Source: Chitinophaga pinensis (lineage in GTDB: Bacteria; Bacteroidota; Bacteroidia; Chitinophagales; CAMDFR01). Taken from it: 64,000 bases of DNA. The position numbers were made by a program, and so were the translations under genes. Within the stretch, counting starts at the first letter, position 1. Each line of letters opens with the position of its first letter. The notes under the pieces are model-generated. The model saw only the letters and a program-made list of their open reading frames with translations, ran no database searches and was not told the DNA's origin. The stretch lies in contig CAMART010000004.1 of assembly GCA_945860705.1 (NCBI GenBank), forward strand, positions 62,001 to 126,000, written 5' to 3'. Shown piece after piece: positions 29,295-36,515 of this stretch.

Positions 29295-31232
29295 GTGAAG
29301 CTATCTATCATCATAGTTAACTATAACGTAAAATATTTTCTAGAGCAATGCCTGCTCTCAGTGCATGATGCTATCAAAAATATAGATGCAGAAGTATTTG
29401 TAGTAGACAATCATTCTCATGATGAAAGTGTGCAAATGGTGCAAGAAAAATTTCCTTGGGTACATTGTATAGCTAATGAAAAAAACACTGGATTTTCTGT
29501 AGCAAACAACCAAGCTATACATTTATCAAAAGGCGAGTATGTTTTATTATTGAATCCAGATACTGTAGTAGCCGAAGATACATTTCAAAAATGTATTGCT
29601 TACATGGATAACCATAAAAATATTGGTGGACTTGGCGTGAAAATGGTAGATGGAACTGGAGAGTTTTTACCTGAAAGCAAACGAGCATTACCAACACCAT
29701 GGGTTTCTTTTTTTAAAATTAGTGGACTTTCTTCACTATTCCCTCTTTCAGAAAATCTAGCGAAATATCATTTAGGATATTTAGATAAAAATAAAAATCA
29801 TGAAGTAGAAGTATTGAGTGGAGCTTATATGTTTATGAGAAAAGAAACATTAGATAAATGTGGCTATCTAGATGAATCTTTTTTTATGTATGGAGAAGAT
29901 ATAGACTTGAGTTATAGAATCATCAAAGCAGGATATAAAAATCATTATTTTGCAGATACTACTATCATTCATTATAAAGGAGAAAGTACTAAAAAAGGAA
30001 GCATCAATTATGTAAAAACTTTTTACGAAGCGATGATTCTTTTTGCAAAAAAACATTATACAAGTGGCCAAGCAAATATTTATACTAGCATAATTTATAT
30101 TGCTATTATTTTAAAAGCTATACAAACCATGCTTTTTAGTGCCTTAAAAAACATTTGGTTACCTTTATTCGATTTTTGTTTTTCGTTTGTAGGCATGTTT
30201 TTGATCAAAGAACTTTGGGAAAATAAAATCATGCAAGATGATTCTTATTACAATCCATTATTCACTTATGTTTTCATACCGCTCTATATAATAGTATGGA
30301 TGCTTTGTGGACTTTTTTCTGGCGCATACGACAAACCAATAAGACCCATAAATATTTTAAAAGGACTTGGAGTAGGTACTTTGATACTTACAGCAATATT
30401 TGGTTTATTGCCCAATGAGTATCGATATTCAAGGGCAATTATTCTCATCAGTGCTGTATGGGTTACACTGAGTTTTTATCTTAATAGATATTTGTTCTCT
30501 AAACTCAGTAAACACTCTGTAGTATTTGAAAATAATACTGAACAAAAAATAGCTATTGTAGGAGAACTCTCAGAGGCGAAGCGTGTATTGACTTTGCTCA
30601 ATCAAGCAGGGGTGCAATTTTTCTTTTCAGGATTTATTAATCCAATGCATCAAACAAATAAAAATTATTTAGGCAATATCTCTCAAATAAAAACGCTTTG
30701 TAATTCGTTTAAAATAAATGAACTGATTTTTTGCAATGAGAGCATCTCTAATAAATTTATTATAGAACAGTTAACTAATCTATCTAATAAAGTCAATTTC
30801 AAAATAGTACCAAAAAATTCGGAGAGTATCATTGGTAGTAATTCAAAAAACACTTCAGGTGACTTGTATGCTATAGATACCAATCTAAAAATAGGATCAT
30901 TTGCTCAAAAAAGAAATAAACGTATTTTTGATTTTGTGATGGCACTAATTTTACTGCTAATTGCTCCATTATTGCTTTTTATGAGTAAAAATATCATCAC
31001 TACTTTCGCCAATATTATTTCTGTTTTATTGGGTACAAAAACCTGGATAGGTTATACTGCATCTCAATACACCTCAAGATATCAGCTTCCAAAGCTTAAA
31101 AATGCTGTTCTTGACAATAACTTATATAATCTAGACAATGAAAGTATTGATTTGTATAATCTTCAGTATGCGCGAGAGTACTCCATAGCAGAAGATTTCA
31201 AAATACTTAGAAATAAAATAAACAAGATTTAG
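29295..31232 (+). CDS. GT2 glycosyltransferase fused to a membrane domain with degenerate sugar-transferase tail
   Basis: The 645-residue protein starts with a GT2 domain (about 1-260) like rhamnosyl/galactosyl transferases: LSIIIVNYNVKYFLEQCL, VDNHSHDES, NPDTVV and the EDIDLSYRI region. Membrane helices follow (about 265-400), then a Rossmann-like part (KIAIVGELSEAKRVL). The C-terminal segment starts with KRIFDFVMALILLLIAPLLL, the helix of polyprenyl-phosphate sugar transferases, but lacks their cytosolic catalytic motifs. The start is GTG (29295), directly after the tsaC stop with no gap. It probably acts in envelope glycan synthesis. Confidence 0.78.
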   Translation: MKLSIIIVNYNVKYFLEQCLLSVHDAIKNIDAEVFVVDNHSHDESVQMVQEKFPWVHCIANEKNTGFSVANNQAIHLSKGEYVLLLNPDTVVAEDTFQKCIAYMDNHKNIGGLGVKMVDGTGEFLPESKRALPTPWVSFFKISGLSSLFPLSENLAKYHLGYLDKNKNHEVEVLSGAYMFMRKETLDKCGYLDESFFMYGEDIDLSYRIIKAGYKNHYFADTTIIHYKGESTKKGSINYVKTFYEAMILFAKKHYTSGQANIYTSIIYIAIILKAIQTMLFSALKNIWLPLFDFCFSFVGMFLIKELWENKIMQDDSYYNPLFTYVFIPLYIIVWMLCGLFSGAYDKPIRPINILKGLGVGTLILTAIFGLLPNEYRYSRAIILISAVWVTLSFYLNRYLFSKLSKHSVVFENNTEQKIAIVGELSEAKRVLTLLNQAGVQFFFSGFINPMHQTNKNYLGNISQIKTLCNSFKINELIFCNESISNKFIIEQLTNLSNKVNFKIVPKNSESIIGSNSKNTSGDLYAIDTNLKIGSFAQKRNKRIFDFVMALILLLIAPLLLFMSKNIITTFANIISVLLGTKTWIGYTASQYTSRYQLPKLKNAVLDNNLYNLDNESIDLYNLQYAREYSIAEDFKILRNKINKI

Positions 31233-31246
31233 AATCAACATATTTT

Positions 31247-31275
31247 TGAACTAAAACAATTCTTAGTTAGTTTTA
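31247..31275 (+). repeat. 29-bp direct repeat, left copy
   Basis: The 29-base sequence starting TGAACTAAAACAATTC and ending TTAGTTTTA is repeated without mismatch at 32062-32090. It lies just after the glycosyltransferase gene. The unit contains internal dyads (AACTAA / TTAGTT and TAAAAC / GTTTTA). Confidence 0.85.
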
Positions 31276-31369
31276 TGAATGAAATTATAAAGGAATATCT
31301 ATTTACACCACATTTTACTAATATATATTGCAAAACACTATAACCTATTAATATTTTTGCCTTCGGCGA

Positions 31370-31395
31370 CTTCTTTTTTCTTAATAAAAAAGAAG
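31370..31395. repeat. perfect hairpin
   Basis: CTTCTTTTTT and AAAAAAGAAG pair around the 6-base loop CTTAAT. It is flanked by GCCTTCGGCGA on the left and GCAAAAAATCAAG on the right. It may terminate transcription from the glycosyltransferase operon or be part of a dispersed repeat. Confidence 0.6.
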
Positions 31396-31450
31396 CAAAA
31401 AATCAAGTCTTTGAATCCTTTTATCACAAAAGCTACACATACTTATACTC

Positions 31451-31515
31451 ATTAAAATAAGGTGTGGCATCAATTTTTATCTTTTGAGTACATTTGTCTG
31501 CCACACCATTTTAAT
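31451..31515. repeat. long interrupted inverted repeat
   Basis: ATTAAAAT-AA-GGTGTGGCA pairs with TGCCACACC-ATTTTAAT (17 paired bases with a two-base bulge) around a loop of 29 bases. It could be the end structure of a small mobile element or an RNA hairpin. Confidence 0.6.
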
Positions 31516-31639
31516 GATGCATTATACCCAGCATATAAGTATGCTTGTTTTGTAGACAAAACCATTCAATGACTATAGGCAAATACGCAGAGACAATAGC
31601 TACTTATCTGGATAATCCAATATTAATATATAATTTTGG

Positions 31640-31912
31640 TTGCAAAATACAGAAATAGCTATAGAAAGATTAAAATCAAGAGTTTTAGAAGGTGGACATC
31701 ATGTAGCTGAAGACATCATCATAAGACGATATCACAATGGTATAAATAACTTGTTTAATATTTATTTTTCTATTGTGGACGAATTGCTTATATTTGATAA
31801 TTCAGAAGGAAAATTAGAATTGATTTGTAGTAAAAAAAATTTAGATTTAATTAATATAGTCAATCAAAATAAATTTAATAAATTAAAATCATATCATAAT
31901 AGTCATGAATAA
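31640..31912 (+). pseudogene. C-terminal remnant of a zeta-toxin-like ABC-type ATPase (COG4185)
   Basis: The 90-residue reading frame begins at a TTG and gives IAIERLKSRVLEGGHHVAEDIIIRRYHNGINNLFNIYFSIVDE (here broken up: RLKSRVLEGGHHVAED, IRRYHNGINNLF, VDELLIFDNS). This matches the C-terminal part of the predicted ABC-type/zeta-toxin family ATPases. The N-terminal half with the Walker A motif is absent: in frame upstream there is only FWL preceded by a stop (TAA 31631-31633). The gene is therefore a truncated remnant of a toxin-like kinase and cannot bind ATP. Its small partner gene follows, overlapping it. Confidence 0.7.
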
Positions 31913-32045
31913 TTTAAGCGAACAACAGAAAAAAATTATTGCAGGGTTAGATTTAATCTATCAAAGACTTCTAGAATATAAAAAGAAAATAAATAGCGAT
32001 TTAGTAATCATAAAAGACAATAAAGTAGTACATATTAAACCATAA
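31905..32045 (+). CDS. small partner protein of the zeta-toxin-like ATPase
   Basis: A 46-residue protein (MNNLSEQQKKIIAGLDLIYQ at the start, DNKVVHIKP at the end). Short proteins of this type (a helix with the pattern KKIxxGLDLxYxRLxExKK and a terminal VxxIKP strand) accompany COG4185 ATPase genes in many genomes; I know this from memory and could not search. The start overlaps the stop of the ATPase remnant by eight bases, a typical coupling. The gene looks intact while its partner is decayed. An antitoxin role is inference. Confidence 0.6.
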   Translation: MNNLSEQQKKIIAGLDLIYQRLLEYKKKINSDLVIIKDNKVVHIKP

Positions 32046-32061
32046 TTTTTTTATGGTTATC

Positions 32062-32090
32062 TGAACTAAAACAATTCTTAGTTAGTTTTA
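32062..32090 (+). repeat. 29-bp direct repeat, right copy
   Basis: Identical to 31247-31275. It lies in the promoter region of the ferritin gene, 31 bases before the ATG, so it may be a regulatory element duplicated together with, or by, the intervening segment. Confidence 0.85.
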
Positions 32091-32121
32091 CATATATTAT
32101 AAATCAAAAAATAAAATCATT

Positions 32122-32631
32122 ATGTTATCAAAAGCACTCAATAAGGCACTCAACAAACAAGTACAACTTGAATTCGAATCATCAAACGTATACTTAGCTA
32201 TGGCATCTTGGGCAGAACAAGAAGGCTATGAAGGTATTGCTAATTTTATGTATTTACATTCTGATGAAGAACGCATGCATATGCTTAAAATTTTTAAGTA
32301 TATCAATGAACGAGGAGGTGAAGCAGAAGTACCAGCACTAGGTAAAGTAGAACATAAATACAAATCTGTAGTAGATATGTTTACAAATGTACTGAAACAT
32401 GAAGTACATGTATCATCTGAAATAAATAACCTAGTAGATAGCTGTCTGAAAGAAAAAGACTATGCTACTCACAATATGCTTCAGTGGTATGTAGCAGAGC
32501 AAATGGAAGAAGAAAGACTAGCTCGTACACTTTTAGATAAACTGAAACTAATAGGTAATGACAAAAGTGGTATCTATATGTTTGATAGAGACTTGAATAG
32601 TGGTGGTGGTGAAGGTGGTGAAAAAGGATAA
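32122..32631 (+). CDS. ftnA: ferritin
   Basis: The 169-residue, four-helix protein stores iron in a 24-mer shell, oxidising Fe2+ at a ferroxidase site. The canonical diiron ligands Glu17, Glu50 and His53 (LEFESSNVY, DEERMHML) are present, as is a further acidic ligand region (about 94 and 127-130). The C-terminus carries a Gly/Glu-rich tail (SGGGEGGEKG) beyond the usual end. Upstream sits one copy of the 29-bp repeat, a possible regulatory element. Confidence 0.94.
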   Translation: MLSKALNKALNKQVQLEFESSNVYLAMASWAEQEGYEGIANFMYLHSDEERMHMLKIFKYINERGGEAEVPALGKVEHKYKSVVDMFTNVLKHEVHVSSEINNLVDSCLKEKDYATHNMLQWYVAEQMEEERLARTLLDKLKLIGNDKSGIYMFDRDLNSGGGEGGEKG

Positions 32632-32650
32632 TAAATAAATGTTTAAATAA

Positions 32651-32686
32651 AAAATGCCTGTCACACATAAGTAAGACAGGCATTTT
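32651..32686. terminator. rho-independent terminator of ferritin
   Basis: AAAATGCCTGTC / GACAGGCATTTT stem with a 12-base loop. It is 19 bases beyond the ferritin stop and may also serve the convergent T9SS gene. Confidence 0.85.
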
Positions 32687-32744
32687 CAGTTTATTCTATA
32701 TTGTTTATTGTCACGCTAAGGCATTATCACCAACCACAAATCAT

Positions 32745-34376
32745 CTATTCCTTAATAAATTTTCCATTTCCTATTACTTTATTTTCTTTGTTTAGTATTC
32801 GTATAAAATAAATTCCCTTGCTTAGTTCATTGATATTAAGTTGGTAAATCATCTCTCCGTCATAGACTCCTCGTTCCTCGGAGTGACAAAGTCCAATAAC
32901 ATTATTCCCAATAGCATCAAATATCTCAATTTGTATTTCACTTATATCTTTATACTTAAATCTTGATACTTCTACATTTATTACATCACTAGCAGGATTT
33001 GGATAAACACGAATCTCATTTTGAGCCTGCCACGCCTGTGGCGTGGGCTCTACCTCCACACTACTCCATCCACACCAATTGCTATCTACTATACAGCCAT
33101 TGCTATCTACACGTAAGAGCCAACCTTGTTGTGGGATAAGACCAGATCCTAATGTAGGATTGTATTCACCTACAGCAATAATATCTCCATTTGATGCAAT
33201 ATCTAGATCATATAATCGAAAGAAATATGCAGATGAATCATGACCATAAGGTTTATAAAATTTACGCCAAATAACATCTCCATTTCTATCAGTCTTTTGA
33301 AGCCATCCTCCATTTATTACTCTTGTCCCTATAGTTTGTCCTCCATAACCGCAAGATATAAAATTGCCATCATTGGTTTCTTTTATATCAAAAAACTCAC
33401 CTCCAGTATTCATAGAATCTGCTTTGTCATAACATTTTTCCCATTGTTTGGTAAAATCACTATTCCACTTGACTATATATGGATGAAAAGTAGCATAATC
33501 TTCTAATAGTACACCAGATGGCACTTCTCGTATCAATACTCTAGTGCCTACATAAGAGCCACAACTGATATAGCCTCCATCTCTAGTCTTTTGAAAACTA
33601 TAGGCTGCTTGTCCGTTATTACTTGTATCTGTCCATTGCCATTTTTGAGCTCCAAGACTATCAGTGCGTATGAGTGTAGTTTTGTAGGTGAGCTTGTAAT
33701 GTTCTCCCCAATCTGGGTATTCTTTATAACCTCCTATCACCATCAATACATCTCCACTATCTACTGCAATAATTGTTTGTGCTAGATTATTAGAAGCTAT
33801 TGATACTATATTATAATTCAACTCCCGTATCTTATTACCTAATGTATCTATTTTGAGTAGTATAGCTTGTCGAGCATTTCCTTTACCACCAGTAGCATAA
33901 TAATGATTAGCTTGTTTTACTATAGAAGTTAATGTGCCATTTGTTATTCCAGTAGGTATTGTAAAATATTTATTAATACTTAGACTCGTATCATAAAAAC
34001 AAACTAGATAGTTTCTTAAAAAAGTGCCAGTATCTTCTGTATATCCACAAGTAATTATATTACCATCCAACAATAAAGATTTCCCATAATAAAAAGTACT
34101 TGTAAATGTAAAATATTGTACTGGTCTAAATGTATTATAATTACTTAATGTTCCATCATTATTAAATTTTGATATATAACTTTTTATACCAATTCCTGTA
34201 AGTAAAGATGTATCTGGATAATACCCTATAGTAAATATTTTATTATCATAAAAAGTAACATTATCTGGTACTGTATTTAAATTATTAAATAAAAATGATT
34301 TTGAATAATATTGGGAATAGGACTTAAGTCCTATTCCCATATTGATATAAAAAATTATGAATATAATGCGATACAT
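32745..34376 (-). CDS. T9SS type A sorting domain protein with propeller-like repeats
   Basis: The 543-residue exported protein has a signal peptide ending YSQ (about residue 22), beta-strand repeats with 'GYTEDTGTF', 'KTRDGGYISCGSYVG' and 'NDGNFISCGYGG' signatures of a propeller, and a C-terminal T9SS sorting domain starting at IRVYPNPASD (about residue 456). It would be secreted and attached to the surface. Two palindromic repeats lie inside the coding sequence: 33023-33050 encodes EPTPQAWQAQ before the sorting domain, and 32860-32889 encodes CHSEERGVYDG within it. Its start overlaps the upstream stop by one base (TAATG). Confidence 0.82.
   Translation of the reverse strand: MYRIIFIIFYINMGIGLKSYSQYYSKSFLFNNLNTVPDNVTFYDNKIFTIGYYPDTSLLTGIGIKSYISKFNNDGTLSNYNTFRPVQYFTFTSTFYYGKSLLLDGNIITCGYTEDTGTFLRNYLVCFYDTSLSINKYFTIPTGITNGTLTSIVKQANHYYATGGKGNARQAILLKIDTLGNKIRELNYNIVSIASNNLAQTIIAVDSGDVLMVIGGYKEYPDWGEHYKLTYKTTLIRTDSLGAQKWQWTDTSNNGQAAYSFQKTRDGGYISCGSYVGTRVLIREVPSGVLLEDYATFHPYIVKWNSDFTKQWEKCYDKADSMNTGGEFFDIKETNDGNFISCGYGGQTIGTRVINGGWLQKTDRNGDVIWRKFYKPYGHDSSAYFFRLYDLDIASNGDIIAVGEYNPTLGSGLIPQQGWLLRVDSNGCIVDSNWCGWSSVEVEPTPQAWQAQNEIRVYPNPASDVINVEVSRFKYKDISEIQIEIFDAIGNNVIGLCHSEERGVYDGEMIYQLNINELSKGIYFIRILNKENKVIGNGKFIKE
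32860..32889. repeat. palindromic repeat inserted in coding sequence
   Basis: The block TCATAGACTCCTCGTT plus CCTCGGAGTGACAA differs by one base from 34960-34989. It contains ACTCC/GGAGT arms. On the minus strand it encodes CHSEERGVYDG, an insertion relative to the usual spacing of T9SS sorting domains. Confidence 0.75.
33023..33050. repeat. GC-rich palindrome in coding sequence
   Basis: CCACGCC-TGT-GGCGTGG forms a 7-bp hairpin with GAGCC/GGCTC flanks. It stands out in base composition from its AT-rich surroundings and encodes EPTPQAWQAQ just before the sorting domain. Confidence 0.7.
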
Positions 34377-34867
34377 TATTTGATTATACTTAATTTACCT
34401 TCTCCAAGTTTTATTCCATCACATACTACTCTATACAAATAATTACCGTTGCTCCAGTTTTTTGTATCTATATTGTGTATGTTTCTTTCTCCTACTATTT
34501 TGCTACTATGTACTATTTTGCCTAATAAATCTGTAATTGTAATAATACCATCTTGACTAATACATGGCAATTGATATTCTATGGTCACTAGTTCTCTTGC
34601 AGGATTTGGATATACTTTTATATAACTAGTTTCTATAGCTTTTGTATTGGCTTTATATGGATTGGCTCTACGCTGATTGTTTTCTGTAGGAAATTCTGGT
34701 TCTGTTTGATAAGCTCCATCATAGAAATAATTGAGTATACTTTGTGCTCGTTCTTTGATGATACGCCCTCCATTATTTGCCATAGATTGTAGGGCTTCTT
34801 TTACCCTGTGGTTGGTGTTGTATTTTTCACCAACCATATCATGACTATTCCTTAACAAATTTTCCAT
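34376..34867 (-). CDS. C-terminal fragment of a T9SS protein, probably truncated
   Basis: The 163-residue frame lacks a signal peptide. Its first ten residues (MENLLRNSHD) come from reading out of frame through the end of another sorting domain. From DMVGEKYNTN on it resembles the C-terminal part of large T9SS proteins: KEALQSMANNGGRIIKERAQSILNYFYD, then a sorting domain starting IKVYPNPARELVTIEYQLP. It is therefore the tail of a large gene whose front has been lost, joined to the remnant at 34845-34990. It is probably not exported. Confidence 0.6.
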   Translation of the reverse strand: MENLLRNSHDMVGEKYNTNHRVKEALQSMANNGGRIIKERAQSILNYFYDGAYQTEPEFPTENNQRRANPYKANTKAIETSYIKVYPNPARELVTIEYQLPCISQDGIITITDLLGKIVHSSKIVGERNIHNIDTKNWSNGNYLYRVVCDGIKLGEGKLSIIK

Positions 34868-34990
34868 TTCCTATTACTCTATTTTCTTTATCTAGTATTC
34901 GTAAAAAATAAATTCCCTTATGTAGTTAGTTTATATTGATTTGGTAGTGTAGCACTCCATCATAGACTCCTCGTGCCTCGGAGTGACAAT
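34845..34990 (-). pseudogene. remnant of a second T9SS sorting domain
   Basis: On the minus strand this reads YQININ, stop, then LHKGIYFLRILDKENRV-IGNGKFVKE and a TAG stop. It is closely similar to the end of the 32745-34376 gene (YQLNINELSKGIYF-IRILNKENKVIGNGKFIKE). It has an internal stop and no body, so it is dead. It also carries the second copy (34960-34989) of the repeat found within that gene. Confidence 0.75.
34960..34989. repeat. second copy of the 30-base CCTCGGAGTGACA repeat
   Basis: Matches 32860-32889 with one mismatch in 30 bases. It lies at the equivalent place in the dead sorting-domain copy, so the insertion is older than the duplication. Confidence 0.75.
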
Positions 34991-35054
34991 GATATGTAAT
35001 AACTTCACTACGCAATATAAAATGAAAAAAGGAGAAATGCAAGTTATTGCACAT

Positions 35055-35089
35055 AAAAAAAGCTACTACTTAAAAGTAATAGCTTTTTT
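35055..35089 (-). terminator. terminator of the DUF1015 gene
   Basis: AAAAAAGCTAcTACTT / AAGTAaTAGCTTTTTT stem with one mismatch, ending in T on the minus strand, 21 bases past the stop of the gene at 35110. Confidence 0.75.
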
Positions 35090-35109
35090 ATAATAGGATA
35101 AATTGTTTT

Positions 35110-36354
35110 TTAAAAAGTATGCACCACCAATCCGCTTCTTAGTTTTGGTTCAAACCAAGTAGTTTTGGGAGGCATCACATTGCCACTATCTGCTATGTTT
35201 ATGAGTTGTTGTATGGTTACTGGATAGATAGCAAAAGCTATTTTCATTTCTCCACTATTTACTCTTTTTTCTAGTTCACCTAAGCCTCTTATACCGCCTA
35301 CAAAATCTATTCTTTTGTCAGTTCTTTGGTCATGTACTCCAAGTATTGGCGACAATAAATTATCTGAAAGTACAGTGATATCTAGCACACCTATAGGGTC
35401 AGCATCATTGTATGTACCTGGTTTTGCAATCATTTTGTACCAAGTAGCATCATAGTAAAAACTAAACTCATGAAGTTTGCTTGGTTTATAAATAGTGCTA
35501 CCTACTTTTTCTATATCAAATTTTTCAGATGCTTTAGTCATAAACTCATCAAAGGATAATCCATTTAAATCTTTCACTACTCTATTATAATCAATGATAG
35601 ACAGCTGTGATGCAGGAAATAATACTGAAAGAAAATAATTATACTCTTCGTTACCTGTATGATTTGGATTTGCTTCTTTTCTTCTTTGTCCTACTTTAGC
35701 TGAAGATGCAGCTCTGTGGTGTCCATCTGCAATATATGTGTAAGGTACTTTTTCTTTAAATAGTTGTGTGATATTAGCCACTGTAGAAGCATCATCTACT
35801 ACCCATAAAGTATGACCTACACCATCATCTGCCGTAAAATCATATACAGGAGCATTTTTGATAGCATTATTTACTATTTCATTTATTTCAGCTACATCAT
35901 TATAGCAAGTAAATACTGGGCCTACATGCGCACTAAGCGTATCCATATGTTTGATACGGTCATTTTCTTTATCTGGTCGAGTAAACTCATGCTTTTTGAT
36001 GATATCATTGAAATAATCTTCTATACCAGCACATACTACTAATCCGTATTGTTCGTGTGTGCCCATTCTTTGTTTATAGATATAGTAGTTTTCAGTAGCA
36101 TCTTGCTCTAACCAACCATTTTTAATAAATAAATCTAAATTATCTTTTGCTTTAGTATATACTTTTTCGTCGTATAGATTGATGCTAGGATCTAAATCTA
36201 CTTCTGGTTTATTGATTCTATAAAACGAATATTCATTATCGCCTTTTTCTGCTCTAGCTTCTTCACTATTAAGCACATCATATGGTTTGGCTGCTATTTT
36301 TTTCTCTAATCCTTTTTGTGGTCTGAATCCTTTAAATGGTTTGACAATTGCCAT
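35110..36354 (-). CDS. DUF1015 family protein
   Basis: The 414-residue protein matches the DUF1015 family over its length: AIVKPFKGFRPQ at the start, AAKPYDVLNSEEAR, the segment YIADGHHRAASSAKV (about residues 208-222) and the C-terminal FAIYPVTIQQLINIADSGNVMPPKTTWFEPKLRSGLVVH. Despite high conservation, no biochemical function is established; the conserved DGHHR motif looks like part of an active site. It sits alone between a T9SS region and a nuclease-like gene. CAAAGATA just upstream (minus-strand TATCTTTG) may be its -7 element. Confidence 0.9.
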   Translation of the reverse strand: MAIVKPFKGFRPQKGLEKKIAAKPYDVLNSEEARAEKGDNEYSFYRINKPEVDLDPSINLYDEKVYTKAKDNLDLFIKNGWLEQDATENYYIYKQRMGTHEQYGLVVCAGIEDYFNDIIKKHEFTRPDKENDRIKHMDTLSAHVGPVFTCYNDVAEINEIVNNAIKNAPVYDFTADDGVGHTLWVVDDASTVANITQLFKEKVPYTYIADGHHRAASSAKVGQRRKEANPNHTGNEEYNYFLSVLFPASQLSIIDYNRVVKDLNGLSFDEFMTKASEKFDIEKVGSTIYKPSKLHEFSFYYDATWYKMIAKPGTYNDADPIGVLDITVLSDNLLSPILGVHDQRTDKRIDFVGGIRGLGELEKRVNSGEMKIAFAIYPVTIQQLINIADSGNVMPPKTTWFEPKLRSGLVVHTF

Positions 36355-36404
36355 TTTATGTATATTTTAATGAAATGCAAAGATAGATATTAATTAGCTA
36401 TAGA

Positions 36405-36515
36405 AAAAGTATCAAGTATTAAGAAATAAGATGCTAGATAGTAAAAATACTATAAACCTGACTGCCGTCAGGCAGTCTAATAACTTATAACTTTAAACTT
36501 TCGACTTTAAACTTA
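36405..36515. repeat. low-complexity repeats with a GC-rich hairpin
   Basis: The gap between the nuclease-like gene and DUF1015 holds AAGTATCAAGTATTAAG and ACTTTAAACTTTCGACTTTAAACTT words of the dispersed family. In the middle is GACTGCC-GTCA-GGCAGTC (36460-36477), a 7-bp stem unlike its AT-rich surroundings, which may terminate transcription of the 36513-37550 gene. Confidence 0.6.

Larger units (their letters stand above)
31233..31639. other. gene-free region with one copy of a 29-bp direct repeat and two inverted repeats
   Basis: I see no convincing gene here. The region holds the first 29-bp direct repeat (31247-31275), an A/T hairpin at 31370-31395 and a longer interrupted inverted repeat at 31451-31515. 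A 29-codon open frame from the ATG at 31570 has no recognisable match. It forms the left part of a segment bounded by direct repeats (31247-32090). Confidence 0.6.

Noticed and set aside
31570-31659. 29-codon open frame before the toxin remnant
   Set aside because: It overlaps the remnant in another frame, ends soon and has no recognisable homologue; it may be only a chance frame.
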